Assembly (NCBI GenBank): GCA_018241765.1
Contig: JAFEDD010000043.1
Coordinates: 36,667 to 100,666 of the forward strand
Length of the DNA: 64,000 nucleotides
Reading direction: 5' to 3'
From: Pseudomonadota bacterium
GTDB taxonomy: Bacteria; Pseudomonadota; Gammaproteobacteria; Burkholderiales; Casimicrobiaceae
The notes beneath the pieces are model-generated. The model had not been told where the DNA came from. It ran no database searches and saw nothing but the letters and a program-made list of their open reading frames with translations. Position 1 is the stretch's first letter. Every line of letters begins with the position of its first letter. Made by a program: the position numbers and the translations under genes. This document shows positions 24,929 to 34,161 of the stretch, piece by piece.

Positions 24929-26329
24929 TCAGGCGAACGGGCGGAACGCTTCGGGCGAGCGCTCGATGACCTGACGCAGCAGGCGGAAGACGTCGCCATC
25001 GAACGGCAGCCGGGCGCCGCCTGCCAGCGAACACCATTGGTCGAAAGCGAGCAGATCGACGCGATCATGTTCGATGTCGCGTTCCTCGAAGATGGTCGCA
25101 CCGGGAAATGGCCACGCCGGCAAACGCTTTGACGCCAAGGCGATTTGCAGTCGCTGTCGGTATCGATCGCGGCTTTCACTGTCTTCGCAGTAACCGTGGC
25201 AGCGCCCGATCTGACGCGCGAAACAGGGCTCACCGGCATGGCGCGGTCGCGAGAACCCGAGTTGGTGGTCGCACAGCCGATGCTCGCGTGCCGCCGCCAT
25301 CAGCCATCGTTTGGCCGCAGCCTGGTCGGTGAACGGCCCGTAGCGATCCGGCACGACGTCCTTCGCCTCCGACGCAGCGCACCACTCGAGATGCAAGCCA
25401 CGCTCATCGTCGGAGAGGTCAAGAAATCCCTGCCGTTCCCGCCTGCGAAGCGCGATGTTGCGCAGAGGCATCCGTTCCTTGATCAGCTCCGACTCCAGCA
25501 GCAAGGCGCTGAACTCGCCTGCTGTTGGCCGCCACTCGATGCGTCGCAATTCACGCGAGAGGCGGGCATCGTTCATCGTCATGTGATCGCTCGAAAAATG
25601 CGAGCGAATGCGCTCGCGCAGGTGCTTTGCCTTGCCGATGTAGATGGGGAGATCGTTGACGCCGAAAAACAGGTAGACGCCGGGCCCATCGGGGATGTTG
25701 GCCAGCGCGTCCGGTGGCAGATGCGGCGGCAGCGAAGGCGTGCGCAACAGGGCGCGAGCGGCGGCCGCCACGTTGGCGGGCGAATGCTCCTCGCTCGCGT
25801 GTTGCACGAATGCCGCCGTGGCTTCGCAATCGCCCATTGCGCGGTGACGCTCGAAATGACCCAGGCGATGACGGGAAACCAGCGCGTCGAGGCCGTGACC
25901 GCGTTCAGTCGGGTAGAGCCGCCGCGACAGCCGCACCGTGCACAGCAGATCGGCCGAAAACTGCTCCTGTACCCGGCGAAACTCGTTCTTGATGAAGCCG
26001 TAATCGAAGCGCGCGTTGTGGGCAACAAACACGGCGCCATCGAGCAGCGCGCACAACTCTTCGCGGATGGCGAAGAATTCTGGCGCGTCGCGAACCATCG
26101 CGTTGCTGATTCCCGTCAGTGTCTGAATCGCCGGTGGAATCGGCACACTCGGGTTGATCAGGGACTGCCAGCGTGTTTGGCGGCCGTCCGCGTGGAATCG
26201 GATGACGGCGATTTCGGTGACGCGGTCCGCGAGTGGGTTGCCACCGGTCGTCTCGACATCGATGAACGCGAATTCGCCGAGTGCGAGAAGCTCCGGAGGC
26301 AACGCCAGCGGCTGGCGCGACGGATGCAT
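24929..26329 (-). CDS. DnaQ-like exonuclease fused to GIY-YIG nuclease
   Basis: A 466-residue two-domain nuclease. Residues about 18-180 form a DEDD 3'-5' exonuclease (FIDVETTG, then FVAHNARFDYGF, then HRAMGDCEATA). Residues about 213-290 form a GIY-YIG domain of the UvrC/Cho type (GPGVYLFFGVNDLPIYIGK). The Cys-rich PCFARQIGRCHGYC further on is also seen in Cho, the UvrC homologue that makes the 3' incision in nucleotide excision repair. It may therefore incise and trim damaged DNA. It starts ten bases after the stop of the CBS-domain gene on the same strand, so the two form a short operon. Confidence 0.88.
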   Translation of the reverse strand: MHPSRQPLALPPELLALGEFAFIDVETTGGNPLADRVTEIAVIRFHADGRQTRWQSLINPSVPIPPAIQTLTGISNAMVRDAPEFFAIREELCALLDGAVFVAHNARFDYGFIKNEFRRVQEQFSADLLCTVRLSRRLYPTERGHGLDALVSRHRLGHFERHRAMGDCEATAAFVQHASEEHSPANVAAAARALLRTPSLPPHLPPDALANIPDGPGVYLFFGVNDLPIYIGKAKHLRERIRSHFSSDHMTMNDARLSRELRRIEWRPTAGEFSALLLESELIKERMPLRNIALRRRERQGFLDLSDDERGLHLEWCAASEAKDVVPDRYGPFTDQAAAKRWLMAAAREHRLCDHQLGFSRPRHAGEPCFARQIGRCHGYCEDSESRDRYRQRLQIALASKRLPAWPFPGATIFEERDIEHDRVDLLAFDQWCSLAGGARLPFDGDVFRLLRQVIERSPEAFRPFA

Positions 26330-26338
26330 GGCGGCGGC

Positions 26339-27640
26339 TCAGACGCCGGTGTCGTTGCGAGGTGGCACGAGCAGGAGCTTGTCGATGCGACGGCCATCCA
26401 TGTCGACGACTTCGAGTCGATACTCGCCGTGCATCGTGATGTCCGCGACCATCGCGATGCGCCCGAGTTCGGCCATGACGAAACCGCCGAGCGTGCGGTA
26501 GTCGCCGCTGCGCTCGCCAGCAAAGCCCGGTGCATCGGGGAACAATTCGCGAAAGCGTTCGAGCGACACGGAGCCGTCGAGCAGCCAACTGCCGTCGGCG
26601 CGTCGCACTGCGTCGGAATTCGCGGCCTCTCCCTCGTCGCCGAGGTCTCCGACCAACGCTTCCAGCACGTCGGTATGGGTGACCATGCCGAGCACTTCGC
26701 CGTGCTCGTCGACGACCAGAGCCAGCGACTCGCGTGTGCGCTTGAAGGTTTCGAGCGCTTCGAGCACGGAGATCGTCTCCGGGATGAAAACGGCTTCCTT
26801 GCGGACACGCTCGGGCATCAGCTTGCCGCTCTTCAGGTAATGCGCCAAGAGGTCACCCGAATCGATGACGCCGATGACGTTGGAGACGTCGCCGCGGACC
26901 ACCGGATAGCGCGTGTGATGGCTCTGCTTGAGCAGTTCGAGCGTCGCCGCCGGGTCGGCCTCGACGTCGATGACCGTCAGGTCAGCGCGTGGCGTCATGA
27001 TGTGATCGACGCTGTGTTCGTCGAGGTTGAACACTCGCGAGACGATGTGTGACTCGTTGGCGTCGAAGACACCGGCACTGGCCCCTTCGCGCATCAATCC
27101 CTTGATGTCTTCCTCGGTAACCGACGGGTCATCGGCCTTGCGGCGCCCGATCAGATGTACCAGCGCGTCCGTCGTGAGCGCGAGCAAGCGAACGAGCGGC
27201 TTGGCACCGACGGCGAGCCAGAGCATCGGTCGCGCGCTCCATCGCGCGATGGTTTCCGGAAACAGCAGGCCGATGCGCTTGGGTACCAGTTCGCCGAAAA
27301 TCAGGGAGGCGAGCCCGATCGCGGCGACGACGGTGACCACCGAAAGTTGCCGCGCATAAGGCGCCAGCCACGGCCACTGCCCGAGCCATTGTTCGACGCC
27401 CACCGTGAAGGCGCTTTCGCCGAACGCGCCTTGAGCGAGCGTGATCAGCGTGATGCCGACCTGAACGGTGGACAACAGCCGTGTCGGCTCACCGGCGAGC
27501 GCAACGGCGGCGGCCGCGCCACGGTCGCCTTGGGCGGCCGCGTGTTCGAGGCGGATTTTCTTGGCGGACACCAGAGCGATTTCGCTCATGGCGAAGAGCG
27601 CATTCAGCAGAATGAGCCCGATGATGATGAAGACGTCCAA
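26339..27640 (-). CDS. CNNM/CorC-family membrane protein with CBS domains (hemolysin-like)
   Basis: A 433-residue protein with an N-terminal CNNM membrane domain (LILLNALFAMSEIALVSA and GELVPKRIGLLFPE), a CBS pair (MTPRADLTVIDVEADPAATL and FIPETISVLEAL) and a C-terminal CorC_HlyC domain (WLLDGSVSLERF). The family is linked to magnesium efflux and metal resistance; the haemolysin name is historical. I prefer the TTG at 27640 because it gives the family-like start (DVFIIIGLILLN). An in-frame ATG at 27724 would add 28 unrelated residues and place the start across the divergent promoter region. Confidence 0.85.
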   Translation of the reverse strand: MDVFIIIGLILLNALFAMSEIALVSAKKIRLEHAAAQGDRGAAAAVALAGEPTRLLSTVQVGITLITLAQGAFGESAFTVGVEQWLGQWPWLAPYARQLSVVTVVAAIGLASLIFGELVPKRIGLLFPETIARWSARPMLWLAVGAKPLVRLLALTTDALVHLIGRRKADDPSVTEEDIKGLMREGASAGVFDANESHIVSRVFNLDEHSVDHIMTPRADLTVIDVEADPAATLELLKQSHHTRYPVVRGDVSNVIGVIDSGDLLAHYLKSGKLMPERVRKEAVFIPETISVLEALETFKRTRESLALVVDEHGEVLGMVTHTDVLEALVGDLGDEGEAANSDAVRRADGSWLLDGSVSLERFRELFPDAPGFAGERSGDYRTLGGFVMAELGRIAMVADITMHGEYRLEVVDMDGRRIDKLLLVPPRNDTGV

Positions 27641-27741
27641 TGCGAGCGTGACGTGGTGCGCACGGTCGGCGCGGCAGACGCTACTATACCCGACGGCCTC
27701 GGCCGCGTTTCCCGGTCGCCACATTAGGAATGTTGTTGCGT

Positions 27742-28914
27742 ATGACTGTGCCCGTCCTGAGCAGTCGCCTGCCGCATGTCGGCACGACGATCTTCACCGT
27801 CATGTCCGCCCTTGCGAACGAGCACGGCGCGATCAATCTCGGTCAGGGATTCCCGGATTTCGACTGCGACGTTCGCCTGATCGACGCGGTGACCGACGCG
27901 ATGCGAGGAGGTCATAACCAATACCCGCCGATGGCTGGCGTTGGTCTGTTACGCGAACGGGTCGCCGCGAAGCTCGCGGATCTGCAGGGAGTGCGTTACG
28001 ACCCGATCACGGAAATCACGGTGACGTCGGGGGCCACTCAGGGGCTGCTTTGTTGCATCCTTGCCGCGGCGCGTCCCGGCGACGAAGTGATCGTGCTCGA
28101 ACCGTGCTACGACAGTTACCTGCCCAATATCGAACTGGCCGGCGCCCGAGCGGTTGCGGTGCCGCTGGTGCGCGGCAGCTTCGAGCCCGACTTCGAGGCC
28201 ATCGCGCGTGCCATTGGGCCGGCAACCCGCATGATCATCGTCAACACCCCGCACAACCCGACCGGCCGCATCTGGTCGGCACGCGATTGGGATCGCTTGG
28301 CCGATCTCCTCGAAGGGCGCGACATTTTCGTCGTCAGCGATGAAGTGTATGAACACATGGTGTACGACGGTCTGACCCACGTCGGAGCCGCCATGAATCC
28401 GCGTCTTCGCGAGCGCAGCTTCATCGTCTCCTCGTTCGGCAAGACCTTTCATGTCACCGGATGGAAGGTGGGCACGGTCTGCGCTCCCGCTGCGTTGACG
28501 GTCGAGTTCCGCAAGATCCACCAGTTCACGGTGTTCACGACCAATACGCCGATGCAGCATGGCATCGCGGCGTATCTCGCCGACGCCCGCCCGTACCGTG
28601 AACTCTCCGCGTTCTACCAGGCAAAGCGCGATCGCTTCGCGCAGGGGCTTGCCGAGACGCCGCTACGCGCGCTGACCACCGAGGGGAGCTACTTTCAGTG
28701 CGCGAGCTACGCCGACATCCGCGAGCTTCGTGATCTCGACGAACGGGCGTGCTGTGAGTGGATGACGCGAGAAATCGGCGTGACCCCGATTCCCGTTTCG
28801 GCGTTTTATTCGACGCCGACGGAGCAGCGCATCCTGCGCTTCTGTTTCGCCAAGCGCGAGACCACGCTCGACGCCGCGCTGGTGCGTCTGGCCGGGTTGC
28901 GCCGGATGGCGTGA
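27742..28914 (+). CDS. Methionine aminotransferase-like PLP enzyme (YbdL/MccB type)
   Basis: A 390-residue class-I aminotransferase. It shows SRLPHVGTTIFTVMSALA at the start, NLGQGFPDFDC, NTPHNPTGRIWS, VSDEVYEHMVYDG and the PLP lysine in SSFGKTFHVTGWKVG. The opening closely follows E. coli YbdL, which transaminates methionine, and plant/animal kynurenine aminotransferases, so a hydrophobic or aromatic amino acid is the likely substrate. The ATG at 27742 matches the YbdL start; an ATG at 27730 and intervening TTGs are alternatives, with AGGA at 27726. It is divergent from the CBS-domain gene. Confidence 0.9.
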   Translation: MTVPVLSSRLPHVGTTIFTVMSALANEHGAINLGQGFPDFDCDVRLIDAVTDAMRGGHNQYPPMAGVGLLRERVAAKLADLQGVRYDPITEITVTSGATQGLLCCILAAARPGDEVIVLEPCYDSYLPNIELAGARAVAVPLVRGSFEPDFEAIARAIGPATRMIIVNTPHNPTGRIWSARDWDRLADLLEGRDIFVVSDEVYEHMVYDGLTHVGAAMNPRLRERSFIVSSFGKTFHVTGWKVGTVCAPAALTVEFRKIHQFTVFTTNTPMQHGIAAYLADARPYRELSAFYQAKRDRFAQGLAETPLRALTTEGSYFQCASYADIRELRDLDERACCEWMTREIGVTPIPVSAFYSTPTEQRILRFCFAKRETTLDAALVRLAGLRRMA

Positions 28915-28997
28915 CCTGAAGCCGCGCGCGGCCATGTGCCGAGCCGCGAACGGCTACACTCTCACCCTTCGACCGCACTCATTGCACTTCCCGAACG

Positions 28998-30380
28998 ATG
29001 GTTTCGCTGCGTCCTGCCGCCTCCCGGCACCTCGTCTTGTTCGCCGCTCTCGGCGCGTTGCTGCTCTCCGGGTGCGGCGGATCGAAGTCGTCGACACCGA
29101 CGCCACCGAGTTCGTCGCTCACCGCGTCGCCGGCGACGTTCGTCGCTTTTGGCAGTACCCCGAACACGGTCGGCATCACCGGCGGCACGGGGCCGTTTAC
29201 CGTGAAATCGAGCGACGCCACACTGATACCGGTGCCGACCACCGTCAGTGGCGCGTCGTTCGTCATCGTTCCGAAGAACGTGCTGACCGCAGCGCCGGTG
29301 ACGCTCACGGTCACCGATTCACTCGGCGCGACCTCCGCCGTGGTGGCGACGGTGACGCCGGCGACCATCCCGTCAGGACGGATGCAGGTCACGCCGGCCG
29401 CGACCTCGCGTTGCGCGGCCGAAAACAACCCCGCGATCACCGCGGCCACCCTATGCTCGGGCGAAAGCAGTACGGCATCGGTCACGCTGAAAGACGCCAA
29501 CGGTGCGCCGCTGGCGGGGCGCGACGTTCGCTTCGAGGTGCTGACATTCGGCGCCTCGATGGCGGCAGCGGCCGACAGGCAGTTCTATTCGCGCATCGTC
29601 ACGGTCAAGAGTGACAGCAACGGCGTCGCCAACGTCGTGCTGCGCGCCGACGTCGAGGCAAGCTCCGAAGCGGCTTTCCTGCGCGCCACCGACACCGTCA
29701 GCACGCACCGTGTCGACACCTGGGTTACCGTGCTCAAGCAGACCGATGGCAAGTCTGCGCTGAGCATCGTGCCCGCGACGGGAGGGCAGTTCAGCTACTA
29801 CAGCAACGAGTGCCCCGCCGTGACGCGCGATTACGGCATCAATGGCGGCACGGCACCGTATGCCGTTACGTTGGCGGCCAACAGCAAGCTCATGCTGGGC
29901 GATGGCACCACCATGGCAGCACCCGGCGCCGGCGTGACGGTCGCCAACGCCGGTGGACGCTTCACGGTCAACAACAGCGCCAGCACGACTTGCGCTGCCA
30001 CCAGCGAGATCGTCACCGTCACCGATGCGACCGGCGTCACGACGACGCTGTCGCACGCCATCACGCCGGGCAGCAACGCTCGCCCGGCTGCAAGCGCTGA
30101 TCTCGCGCTGTCGCCGCCGTCGCTGAGCATGTCGGCCGACCTGATCAGTACCTACTGCAGCAGCAGTCAGGGGCGCTACACCATCAGTGGCGGGACACCG
30201 CCCTACATCGCCTCGGGTTCGATTCCGCAGCTTCGCACGGCCATCGCGGCCGATGGCGTGAGTCTCGATGTGGGCTTCGCCTCCGACGCGAAGTGGAAGA
30301 TGCTGAAGGGACAATCGGCGAGCATCCTGGTGCTCGACAGCGCCGGCAAGGTCGTCACCGCAACGCTGAACTGTTCCTGA
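28998..30380 (+). CDS. Predicted lipoprotein with Ig-like beta repeats
   Basis: A 460-residue envelope protein with a lipoprotein signal (LGALLLSGCGG, lipobox Cys about 27), a Thr/Ser/Pro linker and a beta-rich body with at least three related segments. The segments ITGGTGPF, INGGTAPYAVT and ISGGTPPYIA are each followed by sandwich-like strands and paired Cys residues. The central part (LKDANGAPLAGRDVRFEV) resembles bacterial Ig-like (Big_1) folds. It is probably anchored to the outer membrane; its role is unknown. It stands alone, 83 bases after the aminotransferase stop. Confidence 0.75.
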   Translation: MVSLRPAASRHLVLFAALGALLLSGCGGSKSSTPTPPSSSLTASPATFVAFGSTPNTVGITGGTGPFTVKSSDATLIPVPTTVSGASFVIVPKNVLTAAPVTLTVTDSLGATSAVVATVTPATIPSGRMQVTPAATSRCAAENNPAITAATLCSGESSTASVTLKDANGAPLAGRDVRFEVLTFGASMAAAADRQFYSRIVTVKSDSNGVANVVLRADVEASSEAAFLRATDTVSTHRVDTWVTVLKQTDGKSALSIVPATGGQFSYYSNECPAVTRDYGINGGTAPYAVTLAANSKLMLGDGTTMAAPGAGVTVANAGGRFTVNNSASTTCAATSEIVTVTDATGVTTTLSHAITPGSNARPAASADLALSPPSLSMSADLISTYCSSSQGRYTISGGTPPYIASGSIPQLRTAIAADGVSLDVGFASDAKWKMLKGQSASILVLDSAGKVVTATLNCS

Positions 30381-30441
30381 GCTTCAGAGGCGCCGCTTTC
30401 GGCGCGCGCCGGGCGTTTCGCGCGGCGGCGCGTGATCATGC

Positions 30442-30852
30442 TCAGCGCCGAGGCTCGGTGATGAATCCGATTTTCTTCAGGCCCGCCTGTTGCGCAGCGG
30501 CCATCGCTTCGGCCACGCGTTCGTAGCGCACGGCGCGGTCACCGCGAATGTGCAGGTCGGGTTGCGGGCTCTTCGCTGCCGCTTCCCGCAGCAACGTGAC
30601 CAACGCCTCGTCGGCGACGGGGCGTTCGTTCCAGTAATACGCACCCTGTGCGTCGACACCGAGGCGCACCGACTCCGGTTTGGTGTCCTGGGGCTTTGCC
30701 GTCGCACGCGGCAGATCGACGTTGACTGCGTGTTTCATCACCGGCACCGTGATGATGAAAATGATCAGCAGCACGAGCATGACATCGACGAGCGGCGTCA
30801 TGTTGATCTCATTCATCACGTCATCGATGTCGTCCTGGGTTCCGAAAGACAT
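30442..30852 (-). CDS. exbD: ExbD biopolymer transport protein
   Basis: A 136-residue inner-membrane protein with one N-terminal membrane helix (TPLVDVMLVLLIIFIITV) carrying the essential Asp, and a periplasmic C-terminal domain. With ExbB it uses the proton gradient to drive TonB. It is the last gene of the iron operon and starts ten bases after the exbB stop. Confidence 0.93.
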   Translation of the reverse strand: MSFGTQDDIDDVMNEINMTPLVDVMLVLLIIFIITVPVMKHAVNVDLPRATAKPQDTKPESVRLGVDAQGAYYWNERPVADEALVTLLREAAAKSPQPDLHIRGDRAVRYERVAEAMAAAQQAGLKKIGFITEPRR

Positions 30853-30862
30853 GTCCGATGCC

Positions 30863-31594
30863 TCAGGCTTGTTTCATCGTCACGACGGTCGGCGCGGTCG
30901 CGCCGGAACCCGTCCGCGCCGCCTGCACCCGTGCTCCGGTCACGAAATGCGCATGCAGATCATGCGCGAAACTGCTCAGTCGGGCGAGAATGGCCTTGTT
31001 GCCGCGCACCAGCGCGTTGTAGCCGAGCACGGCGGGAATGGCGACGGCGAGGCCGAGTGCCGTCATGATCAGCGCTTCACCGACCGGGCCTGCGACGCGG
31101 TCGATAGTGGCCTGACCACTGTCACCAATCGAGATCAACGCGTGATAGATGCCCCAGACGGTGCCGAACAGCCCGACGAAGGGGGCCGTCGACCCCACCG
31201 AGGCGAGGATGGCGAGGCCCGACTGCAATCGCGCCGTGAACTCGTCGAGCGTGTTTTTCAGGCAGCGCGTCACCCAGTCGGACAGATCGAGCGTGTCGTG
31301 CAGTTGCGGCATCGATTTGCGATGATGGGCCGTGGCCTCCTGTCCCTCCAGTGCGAGCATGCGCAGAGGGTTGTCAGTGGGCACACCAAGTGCCGCGACA
31401 CCGGCGGTGAAGTTGTCGGAATGCCAGAACGCATTGACGTTGCGCGTGAGGCGCTTGTACCGGCGGATCGCCAGCCCCTTGACGATGATGACGATCCACG
31501 ACGCCATCGACATCGCAAGCAGAAAGAGCGCCACGGCGCGGGTGACCAGGTCGCCCTGGTTCCACATGTGCAGAAGGCCGAATTGAGATTCCAT
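30863..31594 (-). CDS. exbB: ExbB/MotA-TolQ proton channel protein
   Basis: A 243-residue protein with three membrane helices: one near residues 18-38 (AVALFLLAMSMASWIVIIV) and two after the cytoplasmic loop (LAILASVGSTAPFVGLFGTVWGIYHAL and IMTALGLAVAIPAVLGYNAL). TAPFVGLFGTVWG is the conserved MotA/TolQ/ExbB segment. I use the ATG at 31594 (MESQFGLLHMW); the open frame extends further upstream into the tonB gap without similarity. It powers TonB together with ExbD. Confidence 0.92.
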   Translation of the reverse strand: MESQFGLLHMWNQGDLVTRAVALFLLAMSMASWIVIIVKGLAIRRYKRLTRNVNAFWHSDNFTAGVAALGVPTDNPLRMLALEGQEATAHHRKSMPQLHDTLDLSDWVTRCLKNTLDEFTARLQSGLAILASVGSTAPFVGLFGTVWGIYHALISIGDSGQATIDRVAGPVGEALIMTALGLAVAIPAVLGYNALVRGNKAILARLSSFAHDLHAHFVTGARVQAARTGSGATAPTVVTMKQA

Positions 31595-31626
31595 GAGGGT
31601 GACGATGAAGGAAGTTGAAAGACGGG

Positions 31627-32322
31627 TTATTGCAGGACAAAGCTGATCGGGACGTTGAACCACATGGCTTCGGGCACGCCGGCGCGTTTGCCCGGCACGT
31701 AACGCCACTTCATGACGGTTTCGGCAGCCGCAGCATCGAGGCGTTCATAGCCGCTCGATTGGTGAATTTCGGCTTTCTGCGGCAGTCCATCGACACCGAT
31801 CAGAACTCGCATGACGACGCGGCCTTGCTCATTGCGCCGCTTGCTCAGCGGTGGGTAGGCCGGCTTCGGGTTTTGCAGGTAGTCCGCGTCGCTCGACGGC
31901 AGTTCGACGCGCGGCGGGGCCGGTGCTGCCGTCGTCGGCGCCGGCGCCGGTGGGGCGGTCGGCGCCACCGCGGCGGTGAGGGGCGGCAGCGGTGCCGGTG
32001 GGTCGGCGACGCCGGCGGGCGCTGCGGGCGCTGGGGTCGCGTCAGCGATCGCAATGGGTTGCGGTGCCGCGACCACCGTGGGCTTCACGGGCGAGCGCAC
32101 TTCGGACGGCGGTGGCGGCGGCGGGGGCGGCGGTTCGTCCTTCGGGCGCGGTGGTTCCACCCATTCGGCAATCAGCTCGGCGGGAATCACCGTCTCCACG
32201 GCGCGGCGCAGAAGCCCGCTTTGCAGCAGCCACAACGCGACGCCGTGCAACGCGATGACGGCCACCACGACGGCGACGACGCGCTTTGAGGCGCTGGCGG
32301 ACGAGGTTTCCCAGGTGGACAT
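31627..32322 (-). CDS. tonB: TonB energy-transducing protein
   Basis: A 231-residue protein with an N-terminal membrane anchor (RVVAVVVAVIALHGVALWLL), a proline-rich periplasmic spacer (EPPRPKDEPPPPPPPPP and later APAP runs) and a C-terminal TonB domain (PAYPPLSKRRNEQGRVVMRV, then AETVMKWRYVPGKR). It spans the periplasm and pulls on TonB boxes of outer-membrane receptors. It sits between the hydroxy-acid oxidase and exbB in the iron operon, so it probably serves the receptor encoded upstream. Confidence 0.93.
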   Translation of the reverse strand: MSTWETSSASASKRVVAVVVAVIALHGVALWLLQSGLLRRAVETVIPAELIAEWVEPPRPKDEPPPPPPPPPSEVRSPVKPTVVAAPQPIAIADATPAPAAPAGVADPPAPLPPLTAAVAPTAPPAPAPTTAAPAPPRVELPSSDADYLQNPKPAYPPLSKRRNEQGRVVMRVLIGVDGLPQKAEIHQSSGYERLDAAAAETVMKWRYVPGKRAGVPEAMWFNVPISFVLQ

Positions 32323-32333
32323 GCGGTGCGGCG

Positions 32334-33455
32334 TCAGGCTTGCAGCAGGACGTCGGCGCTGAGGTCGGCCACCGTGCGGCAGCCGCACAGCGCCATCGCG
32401 ATCTCGAACTCGTCGCGCAGCAGGCGAAGCACGTGGGCGACGCCGATGGCGCCCGCGTTGGCAAGTCCATAGATCACCGGCCGCCCGATCAGCACGGCGG
32501 ACGCGCCGAGCGCGAGAGCCTTGGCGACATCCGTGCCACGCCGGATGCCGCCGTCGACCAAGAGCGGAACGGCACCACCGACCGCGTCCGCCAGGCGCGG
32601 CAACACCGTCGCCGTCGCCGGCGTCGTGTCGAGCGTGCGACCTCCGTGGTTCGATACGATGATGGCGGCCGCGCCTTCATGCACGGCTTGGCGCGCATCG
32701 GCTTCGTGCAGGATGCCCTTGAGCACGATCGGCAGCCGAGTGATCGAGCGCAGCCAGGCGATATCGGACCACGTTGGCGCGCCCTCGGGGAGTCGCGTGA
32801 ACAGACCGCTGTCGCCGGGCGTCGGCGCGCTGGTGGTCGGCGCCGGCTTCAGATTCACGGCCGTGATGCCGGGCGGCAACTGAAATCCGGCACGGCGCTC
32901 GCGGTCGCGAGCGCCGCTGCTCGACGCATCGACGGTGAGCACGATGGCCTCATAGCCGGCCGCTTCGGCGCGCGCCACCAGTTGTCGTACCGCATCGCGC
33001 GCGCGCTGCCAATAGAGCTGAAACCAGAGCGGTCCGCGCGTCGCATCGGCGCCGATGGCGGTGGCGACGGATTCCAGCGTCACCGTCGCCTGCGCGCTGA
33101 GCACGAGCCCCGCGCCCTGAGCGGCGGCGGCGTACGCGGTGGCGAGCTCGCCATCGGGGTGCACCAGCCGGTGGAAGGCGGTGGGCGCGATCAGGATCGG
33201 GTGGGCGAGCGTGCGGCCGAGCAACGTGGTGCGCGTGTGGCCGCCCGTGAGATCGCGCAGTACACGCGGCACGAGCGATCGCGCCTGCCACGCCTGGCGA
33301 TTGCGTCCGGCCGTGAGTTCGTCGCCGGCTCCACCATGCACATAGGCCCAGGTGGCCGCATCGAGCCGCGCTTGGGCGGCGCGTTCGTGGTCATCGAGCG
33401 TGACGACGCCGGGCGGCAGTGCGCTGAGTGCGGGTACGGCAGAGCTCTCGGGCAC
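32334..33455 (-). CDS. FMN-dependent alpha-hydroxy-acid dehydrogenase/oxidase
   Basis: A 373-residue TIM-barrel flavoenzyme of the lactate dehydrogenase (LldD)/glycolate oxidase family. It shows PTAFHRLVHPDGE near the FMN site, the catalytic base in IIVSNHGGRTLD, LPIVLKGILHEADA with the FMN lysine, and the phosphate-binding LLVDGGIRRGTDVAKALALGA. It oxidises a 2-hydroxy acid; the substrate is unspecified. The GTG start directly follows the piuC stop (TGAGTG) with GGAG upstream. Its place inside an iron-uptake operon is unusual and suggests a role with hydroxycarboxylate ligands, which is inference. Confidence 0.88.
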   Translation of the reverse strand: MPESSAVPALSALPPGVVTLDDHERAAQARLDAATWAYVHGGAGDELTAGRNRQAWQARSLVPRVLRDLTGGHTRTTLLGRTLAHPILIAPTAFHRLVHPDGELATAYAAAAQGAGLVLSAQATVTLESVATAIGADATRGPLWFQLYWQRARDAVRQLVARAEAAGYEAIVLTVDASSSGARDRERRAGFQLPPGITAVNLKPAPTTSAPTPGDSGLFTRLPEGAPTWSDIAWLRSITRLPIVLKGILHEADARQAVHEGAAAIIVSNHGGRTLDTTPATATVLPRLADAVGGAVPLLVDGGIRRGTDVAKALALGASAVLIGRPVIYGLANAGAIGVAHVLRLLRDEFEIAMALCGCRTVADLSADVLLQA

Positions 33456-34142
33456 TCAGAGCTCCATCCACTGGCGCAGCAGGTTGTGATAGGTGCCGGT
33501 CAACCCGACGACGCCGGGGTCGGTTTCGCCGAGGGTGCTGCGCAGATGGCGCAGATGATTGTCCATGTCGAAGAGCAGGCGTCGCTGCTCGTCGCTGCGC
33601 ACCATGCTTTGCACCCAGAAAAAGCAGGCGATGCGTTCCCCGCGCGTGACCGGTTCGACGCGGTGCACGCTGGTTCCGGGGTAGACCACGAGGTGCCCGG
33701 CTGGCAGCTTCACGCGGCGATGTCCGAACGTGTCCTCGATGACGAGCTCGCCGCCGTCGTAGCTCGAAGGATCACGCAGAAAGAGCGTGCAGGAAATGTC
33801 CGTGCGCACCCGCGCGCCCGTCGCCGGCACGTAGCGGATCGCGCTGTCGACGTGGTTGCCGAAGGTGTTGTTGGCGCCAGCGTAGCGGTTGAAGAGCGGC
33901 GGGGAGATCTCGCGCGCGAGCGTCGCCGAAAAGAGCGTCGTGTTGCGTTCGATGGCCGCCAGCACGAGGGCCTGCAGGCGACGACACGGGGCGCTGCGTT
34001 CGTCGAGCTGCTGGTTGTTCTTCGCGATAACCGCTTGCTCGCCAGCCGTGCGGCGGCCGTCCTGCCACGTCGCGGCGTCGAGAATGCGCTCGGCTTGTGC
34101 GAGTTCGGTTGCGCTCAGGACATCGGGGACGTGCAGCAGCAT
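33456..34142 (-). CDS. piuC: PKHD-type Fe(II)/2-oxoglutarate hydroxylase PiuC
   Basis: A 228-residue dioxygenase with iron ligands His97 and Asp99 (NHVDSAIRY) and His160 (SVHRVEPV), and the 2-oxoglutarate arginine at about 170. The C-terminal [15 protein letters not shown] is a PiuC hallmark. PiuC genes normally accompany the PiuA/Fiu TonB receptor, and here the receptor lies 19 bases upstream. The hydroxylation target is not established; the association with siderophore or catecholate uptake is known. Confidence 0.92.
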   Translation of the reverse strand: MLLHVPDVLSATELAQAERILDAATWQDGRRTAGEQAVIAKNNQQLDERSAPCRRLQALVLAAIERNTTLFSATLAREISPPLFNRYAGANNTFGNHVDSAIRYVPATGARVRTDISCTLFLRDPSSYDGGELVIEDTFGHRRVKLPAGHLVVYPGTSVHRVEPVTRGERIACFFWVQSMVRSDEQRRLLFDMDNHLRHLRSTLGETDPGVVGLTGTYHNLLRQWMEL

Positions 34143-34161
34143 GCGTGGCCTCCTCGTTGGC

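Noticed and set aside
23823-25037. N-terminal extension of the AAA ATPase frame
   Set aside because: The frame stays open but overlaps the Bug receptor on the other strand, has no family-like residues, and a good ribosome site precedes the ATG at 23822.
28934-29614. Plus-strand 226-codon frame overlapping the lipoprotein gene
   Set aside because: It is Arg/His-rich shadow coding; the overlapping frame has a lipobox and regular beta repeats.
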